The notes under the pieces are model-generated. The model was not told the origin of the DNA, did no database searches, and saw nothing but the letters and a program-made list of their open reading frames with translations. A stretch of 64,000 nucleotides of DNA from NCBI RefSeq assembly GCF_001654495.1, contig NZ_CP015849.1, forward strand, positions 6,365,001-6,429,000, given 5' to 3'. Numbering within the stretch: position 1 is the stretch's first letter; every line of letters begins with the position of its first letter. The DNA is from Streptomyces sp. SAT1 (GTDB lineage: Bacteria; Actinomycetota; Actinomycetes; Streptomycetales; Streptomycetaceae). Positions 38,940 to 46,904 of the stretch are shown in pieces. A program made the translations under genes and the position numbers.

Positions 38940-40208
38940 ATGACTCTGCGCCCCGCCGAGCTGCACGCCGTCGAGATCCTCGACTCCCGCGCCCGGCCCA
39001 CCCTCGCCGTCACCCTCACCACCGACGACGGCACCCGGACCCGGGCCGGTGTGCCCTCCGGGGCCTCCACCGGCACCCGGGAGGCCGTCGAACTGCGCGA
39101 CGGGGACGAGGCCCGCTACCGGGGCCAGGGCGTCCTGACCGCGGTCGGGCACGTCAACGGCGAGATCGCCCGCGCCCTGACCGGCCGCGCCTTCGACTCG
39201 GCCGCCGACCTCGACCGGGCACTGGTCGAACTGGACGGCACCGGCACCAAGTCCCGGCTCGGCGCCAACGCCGTCGTCGGGGTCTCCCTCGCCGCCTGGC
39301 GCGCCGAGGCCGCCCTCGCCGGGCGGGAGCTGTGGCAGCACCTCGCCCGGGTCGCGGGCACCACCCCGCGGCTGCCGGTGCCGCACTTCAACGTCGTCAA
39401 CGGCGGCGCCCACGCCGCGAACGCGCTCGACTTCCAGGAGTTCATGCTCGCCCCGCTCGGCGCGCCGAGCCTGCCCGAGGCGGTGCGGGCCGGAGCGGAG
39501 ATCTACGGACGGCTCAAGGCCCGGCTGTCCGCCGAGGGGCACACCACCGGGCTGGGCGACGAGGGCGGCTTCGCCCCCGCCGTCGACCGTCCCGAGGACG
39601 TCCTGCGGCTGCTCACCGAGGCGATCGGCGACGCGGGCCACACCCCCGGCCGGGACGGCGTGGCCCTCGCCCTCGACCCGGCGGCCAGCGAGTTCCGCGA
39701 CGGCGACGGCTACCGGGTCGCGGGGGAGCACCTGAGCGCGGACCGCCTCATCGACCGCTACGAGGAGATCGTCGACCGCTTCCCGGTCTGGTCGATCGAG
39801 GACGGCCTGGCCGAGGACGACTGGGACGGCTGGGTCCGGCTGACCGCGCGCCTGGGCCACGGGACGCAGATCATGGGCGACGACATCTTCGTCACCGACC
39901 CCGCCGTCCTCACCGAGGCGATCGGCCGGAAGGTCGCCAACTCCGCGCTCATCAAGGTGAATCAGATCGGCACCGTCACCGAGACCCTGGAGGCGACGCG
40001 GATCTGCCGGGAGGCCGGGTACACGCAGATGGTCTCCCACCGCTCGGGCGAGACCGAGGACGCCTTCATCGCCGACCTGGCCGTCGGCACCGGCTGCGGC
40101 CAGCTCAAGTCCGGTGCCCCGGCCCGCGGGGAGCGCGTCGCCAAGTACAACCGGCTGATCGAGATCGCCGAGGCCCACCCCGAGCTGCCGTTCGGACTGG
40201 CCGGCTGA
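38940..40208 (+). CDS. eno: Enolase, riboswitch-controlled copy
   Basis: A 422-residue enolase (2-phosphoglycerate to phosphoenolpyruvate). Catalytic elements are present: SGASTG loop, NGGAHAANALDFQEFM, GDEGGFAP (Glu), SIEDGLAEDDW and GDDIFVTD (metal ligands), LIKVNQIGT (Lys), SHRSGETED. The highly conserved N-terminal ILDSRGNPT reads ILDSRARPT, and SLEDP-type sequence reads SIEDG, so it is a divergent paralogue. ATG follows CGGAGGAAG. A strong terminator ends the operon. Enolase is inhibited by fluoride with phosphate, which fits its place behind a fluoride riboswitch. Confidence 0.94.
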   Translation: MTLRPAELHAVEILDSRARPTLAVTLTTDDGTRTRAGVPSGASTGTREAVELRDGDEARYRGQGVLTAVGHVNGEIARALTGRAFDSAADLDRALVELDGTGTKSRLGANAVVGVSLAAWRAEAALAGRELWQHLARVAGTTPRLPVPHFNVVNGGAHAANALDFQEFMLAPLGAPSLPEAVRAGAEIYGRLKARLSAEGHTTGLGDEGGFAPAVDRPEDVLRLLTEAIGDAGHTPGRDGVALALDPAASEFRDGDGYRVAGEHLSADRLIDRYEEIVDRFPVWSIEDGLAEDDWDGWVRLTARLGHGTQIMGDDIFVTDPAVLTEAIGRKVANSALIKVNQIGTVTETLEATRICREAGYTQMVSHRSGETEDAFIADLAVGTGCGQLKSGAPARGERVAKYNRLIEIAEAHPELPFGLAG

Positions 40209-40219
40209 CGCGGCACACC

Positions 40220-40259
40220 CGCCCCGCCGGGCGCCGGACCCACGGCGCCCGGCGGGGCG
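40220..40259 (+). terminator. Strong terminator of the ppa-gpm-eno operon
   Basis: Perfect 16-bp arms CGCCCCGCCGGGCGCC (40220-40235) and GGCGCCCGGCGGGGCG (40244-40259) have an 8-base loop, 11 bases after the enolase stop. Confidence 0.9.
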
Positions 40260-40377
40260 TTCGCGCGCGGCGGTCCGGGATGACCTCCCCGTACGGCCGC
40301 GGGCGGGTGTCACCCTGTCGAGTGGATCTCCGCCCGCTCGCCTGACCCGGGCCGCCCGGCATCGTGATGATGCAGGC

Positions 40378-42009
40378 GTGATTACCGAATCCACACGGTC
40401 CGGGCCCCGTCGCAGGGCTCTGACCACCTCAGGTCTCGTCCTGTTCACCGCGCTCTCGACGCTGGCCGCCGTACCGGCCGCGCCGGCCGCCGCCTCCGCC
40501 ACGGCCGCCCGGCCCACGAGCCGCCCCGCCGCCGCACGGCCGCCCGCCACCCGGGCCGAAGCCGCGACCGACGCCTACCTGCGCTCGATCCGGCGCGACC
40601 CCGCGGCCCTGCGCCGCTTCTTCCAACACCTGCCCAAGGGCGGCGACCTGCACAACCACCTCTCCGGCGCGGTCACCACCGAGTACCTCGTCGAACTGGC
40701 CGCCGAGGACGGCCTGTGCATCCGGACCGCGACGATGACGGCCGTGCCCCCGCCCTGCGGCGCCGGCACCCGGCCCGCCGCCGACGCCCGCACCGACAAG
40801 GCGTTCCGCGACGCGATCGTGCGCGCCTGGTCCATGCAGGACTTCCCGCCCGGCGGCAACGGCCACGACCACTTCTTCGACACCTTCGGCAAGTTCGGCG
40901 AGGTGACCTGGCGCCACCGGGGCAAGCTGCTCGCCGACGTCGCCGACCACCTCGCCGTCCAGAACCAGTCCTATCTGGAGACGCTGGTCACGCCCGCCTC
41001 CGACGGCGCGAAGAAGCTCGCCGACCAGGTCGGCTGGGACCCCGACCCGGCCACCCTGCACCGCAAGTTGACGGCCGGCGGCGGACTCGACCAACTGGTC
41101 GCGCAGGCCCGTACGGAAGCCGACGACGGCGACGCCGAGTTCCGCGCCGCCGAGCACTGCGGGACCAGCTCCGCCCGGCCCGGCTGCGCCGTCACCGTGC
41201 GCTGGATCTCCCAGGTCTCGCGCGGCAGTTCACCGCAGCGCGTCTTCACACAGATGGCCCTCGGCATGCGCCTGTCCGAGCGCGACCACCGCTTCGTCGC
41301 GGTCAACCTGGTCCAGCCGGAGGACGGCGAGACCGCCCTGCGCGACTACAGCCTCCAGATGCGCATGCTCAAGTACCTGCGCACCGTCTACCCGCACGCC
41401 CACCTCACCCTGCACGCCGGGGAGCTGTGGCCGGGCCTGGTCAAGCCCGCCGACCTGAAGTTCCACATCAAGGAGGCGGTGGACGTCGCCGGTGCCGAGC
41501 GCATCGGCCACGGCGTCGACCTCGTCCACGAGGACGACTGGCAGCGCACCGCCCGCACGATGGCCGCCCGGGAGACGGCCGTCGAGGTGCCGTTCACCAG
41601 CAACGCGCAGATCCTCGGCGTCAAGGGCGCCGAGCACCCCTTCGAGACCTACCGCCGCTACGGCGTACCGGTCGTGCTCGCCACCGACGACCCCGGGGTG
41701 AGCCGGACCGACATCACCCACGAGTACCAGTACGCCTCCCGGACGTACGCGCTGGCCTACCCCGAGCTGAAGGACCTGGCGCGGGCCTCCCTGGAGTACG
41801 CGTTCGCGCCCGGCGCCAGCCTGTGGCAGGGCAACCCGACCCGCTCCGGCTACACGCCCGTGGCCGCCTGCCGCGGGGTGCGCCCCGGCGTCGACCGGCC
41901 GGGCGGCGCGTGCGCCCGGCTGCTGGACTCCAGCCTCAAGGCGCGGCTGGAGTGGCGCCAGGAGACCGCCTTCCACCGCTTCGAGGCGTCGGCGGGCCGG
42001 ACCCGCTGA
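40378..42009 (+). CDS. Secreted adenosine deaminase family protein
   Basis: A 543-residue metal-dependent deaminase with a Sec/Tat-like signal (SGPRRRALTTSG, then a hydrophobic stretch to about residue 38). Zinc motif HNHLSG begins at His92; LHAGE, ERIGHGVDL and ATDDPGVS provide the remaining catalytic residues. The long insert after residue 120 resembles ADGF-type extracellular adenosine deaminases. It probably works outside the cell on adenosine. GTG start at 40378. It follows the enolase terminator and is a separate unit. Confidence 0.9.
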   Translation: MITESTRSGPRRRALTTSGLVLFTALSTLAAVPAAPAAASATAARPTSRPAAARPPATRAEAATDAYLRSIRRDPAALRRFFQHLPKGGDLHNHLSGAVTTEYLVELAAEDGLCIRTATMTAVPPPCGAGTRPAADARTDKAFRDAIVRAWSMQDFPPGGNGHDHFFDTFGKFGEVTWRHRGKLLADVADHLAVQNQSYLETLVTPASDGAKKLADQVGWDPDPATLHRKLTAGGGLDQLVAQARTEADDGDAEFRAAEHCGTSSARPGCAVTVRWISQVSRGSSPQRVFTQMALGMRLSERDHRFVAVNLVQPEDGETALRDYSLQMRMLKYLRTVYPHAHLTLHAGELWPGLVKPADLKFHIKEAVDVAGAERIGHGVDLVHEDDWQRTARTMAARETAVEVPFTSNAQILGVKGAEHPFETYRRYGVPVVLATDDPGVSRTDITHEYQYASRTYALAYPELKDLARASLEYAFAPGASLWQGNPTRSGYTPVAACRGVRPGVDRPGGACARLLDSSLKARLEWRQETAFHRFEASAGRTR

Positions 42010-42171
42010 CCGTGCGCGCCCGGCCCGGTACCCCCGCACCGGGCCGGGCGCCGCGGGCGGCTCGGGTAAGGTCGGTGTGTCATTCAACCGGCCCCGAGCG
42101 GGGCCGCGCCCCGGGCACCAGCACCACCGCGGCCGCCGCCGGAAGCCCCTGGAAAGCAGGATCCGCAACAC

Positions 42172-43218
42172 ATGAGCAGGTACGGGTTTCTCGTCTCGCC
42201 CTCGCACAACCGCGTGTACGCCCGGTCGGCGCCCGCGCTGGCGCTGGCGGAACTGGAGGCGTTCGGCGAGACCGTGATCGACGGCGGTGTCCAGGACGCC
42301 GGGATCACCGAGATCGGCGGGGTCCCCTACGTCACGTTCAGCGCCGCGGAGCTGTCCGGCACCGAGATCAGGCTGCTGTCGAACCTGTCGTCGCTGTACG
42401 CCCTCTTCGCCGTCGAGAGCGACCTGCTGCGGCCGGTCGCCAGGCAGCCCCTCGACCTGTTCGAGAGCGACCTGCTCACCATCCAGAAGTACGCGGGCAA
42501 GACCAACGAGGACTTCACCCGGCTCCTGCTGAACGTGACCGCGCTGGCCTCCGACGAGCCCGCCCGGCTGCTGACGGGCGACCTGCGCCTGCTCGACCCG
42601 ATGTGCGGCCGGGGCACCACCCTCAACCAGGCCGTCATGTACGGCATGGACGCCTCGGGGATCGAGATCGACCCCAAGGACTTCGACGCCTACTCCGCGT
42701 TCTTCCGCACCTGGCTGAAGAACAGCCGCCTCAAGCACCGCGCCGAGACCGGCACCGTACGGCGGCAGAAGGCGACCCTGGGGCGGCGGCTCCAGGTCGC
42801 CCTCGGCGCCTCCAAGGAGCTGTACCGCGAGGGCAGCACCATCGACGTGACCGTCGTCAACGCGGACACCCTCCGCGGCGGCGACTTCTTCCGGCGCGGC
42901 GAGTTCGACCTGATCGTCACCGACGCGCCGTACGGCGTGCAGCACGGCAGCCGCCCGCACGGCGGCGGGAACGCCGGACGGCTCTCCCGCAGCCCGGTGG
43001 ACCTGCTGGCCGCCGCCGTCCCGGTCTGGCAGCCGCTGCTGCGGCCCGGCGGCGCCCTCGGCATCTCCTGGAACACCCATGTGGCGGGCCGGGAGCAGCT
43101 GGCCGAGATCCTGGAGGCCCACGGCTTCACCGTCCGCGACTCCGCGGCGTACCGGGGCTTCGAGCACCGCGTGGACCAGGCGATCAACCGGGACATCATC
43201 GTGGCCCGCAAGAACTAG
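42172..43218 (+). CDS. TRM11-family SAM-dependent RNA methyltransferase
   Basis: A 348-residue protein with an N-terminal THUMP-like region and a C-terminal Rossmann methyltransferase. The SAM site reads LDPMCGRGTTLNQA at about 142-155; the catalytic motif usually written DPPY reads DAPYG at about 254. TRM11 family enzymes methylate guanosine N2 in tRNA. Change of the first Pro to Ala in DPPY is seen in some related enzymes, so activity is uncertain but likely. ATG at 42172 stands alone with its own upstream gap. Confidence 0.85.
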   Translation: MSRYGFLVSPSHNRVYARSAPALALAELEAFGETVIDGGVQDAGITEIGGVPYVTFSAAELSGTEIRLLSNLSSLYALFAVESDLLRPVARQPLDLFESDLLTIQKYAGKTNEDFTRLLLNVTALASDEPARLLTGDLRLLDPMCGRGTTLNQAVMYGMDASGIEIDPKDFDAYSAFFRTWLKNSRLKHRAETGTVRRQKATLGRRLQVALGASKELYREGSTIDVTVVNADTLRGGDFFRRGEFDLIVTDAPYGVQHGSRPHGGGNAGRLSRSPVDLLAAAVPVWQPLLRPGGALGISWNTHVAGREQLAEILEAHGFTVRDSAAYRGFEHRVDQAINRDIIVARKN

Positions 43219-43331
43219 CGCTTCCCCGGCCGGGGGAGGGGCGCGTCACCGGGGCGGCGGCGGCCGGGTCGCGCGCCGCGCGGACCGCGCCGACGATGAG
43301 GTCAAGGTTCCCCACCCCTAAGGACGGGCCG

Positions 43332-43967
43332 ATGCCTCTCCCGCGTCGCGCGGGCCCTTCCGGGCCGCGCCCCACCGCCCTCGCGGCGGCCGCACTCCTC
43401 TGCGCCCTGGCGGCCGGCACGCTGACCGGATGCGGCGGCGGCAACGACCGGGGCGGCGGATCCGCCACCCGGACGCCGAGCGCACCCGAGACGGGCTCCT
43501 TCTCCGCCGGGACCCTGCCGTCCGCGCTGGCCTCGTCGGCCTCGGCGGCCGTGTCCTCCGCGCGGGCGTCGGCCTCGGCGGCGGCGTCCTCCCTCCAGGC
43601 GCGCGCCTCCGAGTTCGAGGCGTCGGTGTCGGCGGACACCGCCCGCTCCGCCGCGGCGGCCGAGAAGGCGCTGAAGGGCGTGCGGGGCAGGGGCAACGCC
43701 GTGGGTGAGGTCGGGATGACCGGGGTGCCCCGGGACCGGACCGGCGGGGTGCTCGCCGTCCTGGTGACCATCACCAACAAGACCGACCGCAAGGCGTCGT
43801 ACGCCGTCCAGGTCGACTTCGCCGACGCCGACGGCAAGGTGGCCGAGACTCGGTACGTCGGAGCGCAGGACCTCGAACCGGGGAAGAAGGCGCAGCCGAT
43901 CGCGTTCAGCCGGCAGTCGGCCGACAAGAAGCTGACGGCCCGGCTGGCGAAGGCCCAGCGGTACTGA
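43332..43967 (+). CDS. Putative lipoprotein with Ala/Ser-rich linker and FxLYD-like domain
   Basis: A 211-residue secreted lipoprotein. The signal peptide ends in the lipobox LTGC (Cys about 35). An Ala/Ser-rich helical linker (about 60-115) leads to a C-terminal beta domain (about 125-210) with VLVTITNKTDRKASYAVQVDF, partly shown, typical of FxLYD/DUF-type domains of actinobacterial lipoproteins. It would be anchored outside the membrane. Function unknown. Confidence 0.82.
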   Translation: MPLPRRAGPSGPRPTALAAAALLCALAAGTLTGCGGGNDRGGGSATRTPSAPETGSFSAGTLPSALASSASAAVSSARASASAAASSLQARASEFEASVSADTARSAAAAEKALKGVRGRGNAVGEVGMTGVPRDRTGGVLAVLVTITNKTDRKASYAVQVDFADADGKVAETRYVGAQDLEPGKKAQPIAFSRQSADKKLTARLAKAQRY

Positions 43968-43990
43968 GCCGGCCGCCGGACACGGACGAG

Positions 43991-44031
43991 CGGCCCGGAG
44001 TCCGCGCCCACGGGGGGCGGACTCCGGGCCG
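43991..44031. terminator. Bidirectional terminator
   Basis: Perfect 15-bp arms (43991-44005 and 44017-44031, CGGCCCGGAGTCCGC and its complement) with an 11-base loop lie between the convergent lipoprotein and chitinase genes. Confidence 0.85.
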
Positions 44032-44051
44032 TTCAGCCGTGCGGGGGCGGG

Positions 44052-45575
44052 TCAGCAGGCGCCGAGGTCCTGCCAGACGCCCCACTCACCGGTGGTGCCG
44101 GGCTCCTCGCCCGTCGTCCACCACTTGGCCTTCCAGTTGTGGCCCTTGTAGGAAACCTGCTGGCCGCCGGTGTAGACGGTGCCCTTGGCCCACGGGGCGG
44201 CGGTGCACTGGTTGCCGTTGCCGCCGGTGATGGTCAGGGCGTACGTCGCCGAGTGGCTGCCGGAGGCGCTCGAACCGGTGACGGTGATGTTGTAGGTGCC
44301 CGAGACCGCCGCCGAGGTGGTGGCGAGGGAGAGGGTCGCGGAGCCGCCCGCGGTGACCGAGGTGGGGCTGACCGAGGCGGTGACGCCCGCCGGGGCACCG
44401 CTGACGCTGAGGTTCACCGTCTGCGCGTCGCCCTTGGTCACGGCCGTCTTCACCGTGGTGGTGGCGGACTGGCCCGCCGTCACGGTGCCGGAGGCCGCGC
44501 CGAGCGCCAGGGAGAAGTCGTTGGACGGAGCGGTGCTGCCGCTGGTGAACGGCTCGAAGATGTGGGAGAAGTCCCAGGTGTTCTGCTGGATGCCGGAGCA
44601 GTTGTCGGCGGCGCCGCCGCCCGCACAACCGCCGTTGTCGCGCTGGAGCGCCCAGAAGGACAGCGTGTTGATGCCCTTGGAGACGGCCCAGTTGTAGACC
44701 GAGGTGGCGTTGGCCAGGGTGAAGGTCTCGGCCGGTCCGAAGTCGTCGACGCCGGGCATCTCGGTGACGCCGACCATGCCCCACAGCTGCGCGGAGGTCT
44801 TGTTCGGGTAGAGCTGGCCGAGCGTGTTGACCAGGCCCTGGGCGGCGGTCTGGGTGTCCTTCGCCATGTCGTGGGACTGGTTGTCGTAGTAGTCGAACGT
44901 CATCAGGTTGACGACGTCGATCCGGGTGCCGTTGCTGACCGCGTTCTGCAGCAGCTGGACGCCGTTGTCGGCGAGGCCGTGCGTGGTGGTCGGCAGGGTG
45001 TAGGAGAACTCCACCGTGCGGCCGTTGGCCGCCGCCCAGTCCTGGACCAGCTTGATCGCCTTGTTGCGGCGGTCGATGCCGGCCGAGTTGTCGATCGAGT
45101 CGGCCTCGATGTCCATGTCGAGCCGCGAGATGTCGTAGGTCGTGATGACCTTCTCGTACGCGGCGGCGATCTGCTGGACGTCGGTGCAGCTGTCGGCGAT
45201 CTCGGTGCCCGTGGTGTCGGCCGTGTAGCCGCCGAACGAGGGGATGACGTCCCCGCCGTTGTTCTGGATGGTCTTGATGTCGCTGCCGAAGGTCGACTGG
45301 GAGATCGGCATGCCGGTGTCGCCGTTCCAGTACGGCGTGCACGAGCCCTTGGACGCGGTCTGGAGGAACGCCATCGTCAGGTGCTTGGCACCCGACTGGG
45401 CGGCCAGCGCGGCGGGGCTCTCGCCGGTCCAGGCCTCGAAGTAGGGCGCGAAGACGTGCGCGGGCAGCGGTGTGGCCGCCTGCGCCGTGCCGGTGCCCGC
45501 CAGGGCGAGGCCCACCGAGGCCGCCGTGGTGACGGCCGCGGTGAGGACCGCGCGGAAGGAACGCCTGAGTCTCAT
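44052..45575 (-). CDS. Secreted GH18 chitinase with C-terminal chitin-binding domain
   Basis: A 507-residue exported chitinase. Signal peptide of about 33 residues (RLRRSFRAVL... AQAA). GH18 barrel at about 38-340 with the catalytic strand SRLDMDIEAD carrying the acid glutamate. Then an Ig-like domain (about 350-445) and a C-terminal CBM5/12 chitin-binding module with the aromatic W...W...W pattern (WKAKWWTTGEEPG). It cleaves chitin outside the cell. The ATG at 45575 is chosen because the signal peptide begins there. Direct repeats about 100 bases upstream match streptomycete chitinase promoters. Confidence 0.94.
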   Translation of the reverse strand: MRLRRSFRAVLTAAVTTAASVGLALAGTGTAQAATPLPAHVFAPYFEAWTGESPAALAAQSGAKHLTMAFLQTASKGSCTPYWNGDTGMPISQSTFGSDIKTIQNNGGDVIPSFGGYTADTTGTEIADSCTDVQQIAAAYEKVITTYDISRLDMDIEADSIDNSAGIDRRNKAIKLVQDWAAANGRTVEFSYTLPTTTHGLADNGVQLLQNAVSNGTRIDVVNLMTFDYYDNQSHDMAKDTQTAAQGLVNTLGQLYPNKTSAQLWGMVGVTEMPGVDDFGPAETFTLANATSVYNWAVSKGINTLSFWALQRDNGGCAGGGAADNCSGIQQNTWDFSHIFEPFTSGSTAPSNDFSLALGAASGTVTAGQSATTTVKTAVTKGDAQTVNLSVSGAPAGVTASVSPTSVTAGGSATLSLATTSAAVSGTYNITVTGSSASGSHSATYALTITGGNGNQCTAAPWAKGTVYTGGQQVSYKGHNWKAKWWTTGEEPGTTGEWGVWQDLGAC

Positions 45576-45672
45576 GTCAGTCCCGGTGTGAGGAGGGGGA
45601 GTTCGCCGGATCCCGTACGGGGTAGAGAAGTTGATGCGTATGGGATAGCGCCCGCCGACCAGGTGGGTCAAT

Positions 45673-45700
45673 GGTCTGGACCAAAAAGGGACTAGACCAA
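45673..45700 (-). promoter_or_regulatory. Chitinase promoter direct repeats / DasR-like site
   Basis: Two 12-bp direct repeats on the minus strand: TTGGTCTAGTCC (45689-45700) and TTGGTCCAGACC (45673-45684), 16 bp apart. The second lies in TGGTCTGGACCA, close to the DasR element (TGGTCTAGACCA) known to repress chitinase genes until N-acetylglucosamine is available. Confidence 0.75.
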
Positions 45701-45785
45701 TTCGCCGGTCCGGAAACTCATTCGCCTGCACAGGGCCCGCGGCGGCCGACTGGACCACCCGGGGGCCTCTTTCGCCCCTCTGGGC

Positions 45786-46808
45786 TCAGCGACCGCTCAG
45801 GTAGGCCGCGCCGAGATCCCGCAGCCGGTCGTGGACGCCCTCATAGGCGCGGGCCGCGCCCAGCACCCGCTTGGGCAGCTTGGCGACCATCGTGTACAGG
45901 GTGTCGCAGACGTTCGCCGCGGGCGCCAGACCCGCCTGGCTCACCAGTTGGTACGCGTCGAGTTGATCGAGCCCGAGCAGCTCGGACGTCCACTGCACCA
46001 GGTCGCGCTGGCTGATGCGGAAGGCGTCCTCCAGCGGCCGGGCGTGCCCGGTGCTCAGCAGGAACCCGTCGTTCTCCAGCCGCGGCACGGCGGGCGCGCC
46101 GCCCTTGACGAGATCCACGGCCACCACCGTGTTCATCGCCGTCTCCACCGCAGTACCGCACACCTCGCCCTCGCCCTGCCGGGCATGGCCGTCGCCGACG
46201 GCCAGCATCGCGCCCTCGACGTTGACGCCGAAGTAGACGGTGGTCCCGGCCCGCAGCTCGGGCGTGTCCATGTTGCCGCCGTGCACCCCCGGGGAGATCG
46301 ACATCAGCCGTTCGCCCGCCGCCGGGGCCACCCCCACCGTGCCGTGCATCGGGTCGAGCGGCAGCTCCACCGCGAAGTCGCCGCGGGTCGCCTCGAACCG
46401 GCAGGTGCCGGCCTTCGTGTCGATGGCGTAGACCCACACCCGCTCCTCCAGCGCGGGGTGCAGCATGGCCGTGGCGTGTGTCGCCGTCAGCGCGCCGAAG
46501 TGCGGGAACGTACTGGACACGCCCCAGTCGCGGGCCGGCGCGATGTCCACGAAGTGCACGGCGAGCGTGTCGCCGCGCTCGGCTCCGGCCACCGCGATCG
46601 GACCGGTGACCGGGTTCAGGTACGGGAACGAGCAGACCCGGCTGGGCAGATCGGCCGGTCCGCGCACCCGGCCGCCGAAGCAGTCCTCGGTGGTCAGCTC
46701 CACGATGCTGCCGGGCTCCACCGTCACCACGGGCGACCCGCCGCCGAAGGCGTAGGCGTAACGGGCGGGGTCCGAGGGGACGTTGATCACCGGGGCGGAA
46801 GTGTTCAT
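45786..46808 (-). CDS. Acetamidase/formamidase family protein
   Basis: A 340-residue amidase of the acetamidase/formamidase (FmdA/AmdA) beta-sandwich family, recognised by GSIVELTTEDCFGG, HFGALTATHATAM, SPGVHGGNMDTPELRAG and GDGHARQGEGEVCGTAVE. The family releases ammonia from short amides; aromatic or other amides are possible for this copy. The start MNTSAPV at 46808 follows AGGAGG. Downstream (leftward) of an APC permease and an AmiC-like binding protein, it probably forms an amide uptake and use group. Confidence 0.92.
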   Translation of the reverse strand: MNTSAPVINVPSDPARYAYAFGGGSPVVTVEPGSIVELTTEDCFGGRVRGPADLPSRVCSFPYLNPVTGPIAVAGAERGDTLAVHFVDIAPARDWGVSSTFPHFGALTATHATAMLHPALEERVWVYAIDTKAGTCRFEATRGDFAVELPLDPMHGTVGVAPAAGERLMSISPGVHGGNMDTPELRAGTTVYFGVNVEGAMLAVGDGHARQGEGEVCGTAVETAMNTVVAVDLVKGGAPAVPRLENDGFLLSTGHARPLEDAFRISQRDLVQWTSELLGLDQLDAYQLVSQAGLAPAANVCDTLYTMVAKLPKRVLGAARAYEGVHDRLRDLGAAYLSGR

Positions 46809-46904
46809 GCGGGAGGTTCCTCCTGGGTGCCGGATCGCGGATGCGAACGCGGGTGGGGCGGGCGAGGGACAGGGTGCCGCGTGCGGCGGCACCCGGGGGG
46901 AGGA

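Noticed and set aside
33870..40208. A self-resistance island for an enolase-inhibiting or phosphonate antibiotic
   Set aside because: No biosynthetic genes are nearby, and three fluoride aptamers give a more direct explanation for enolase and pyrophosphatase copies.
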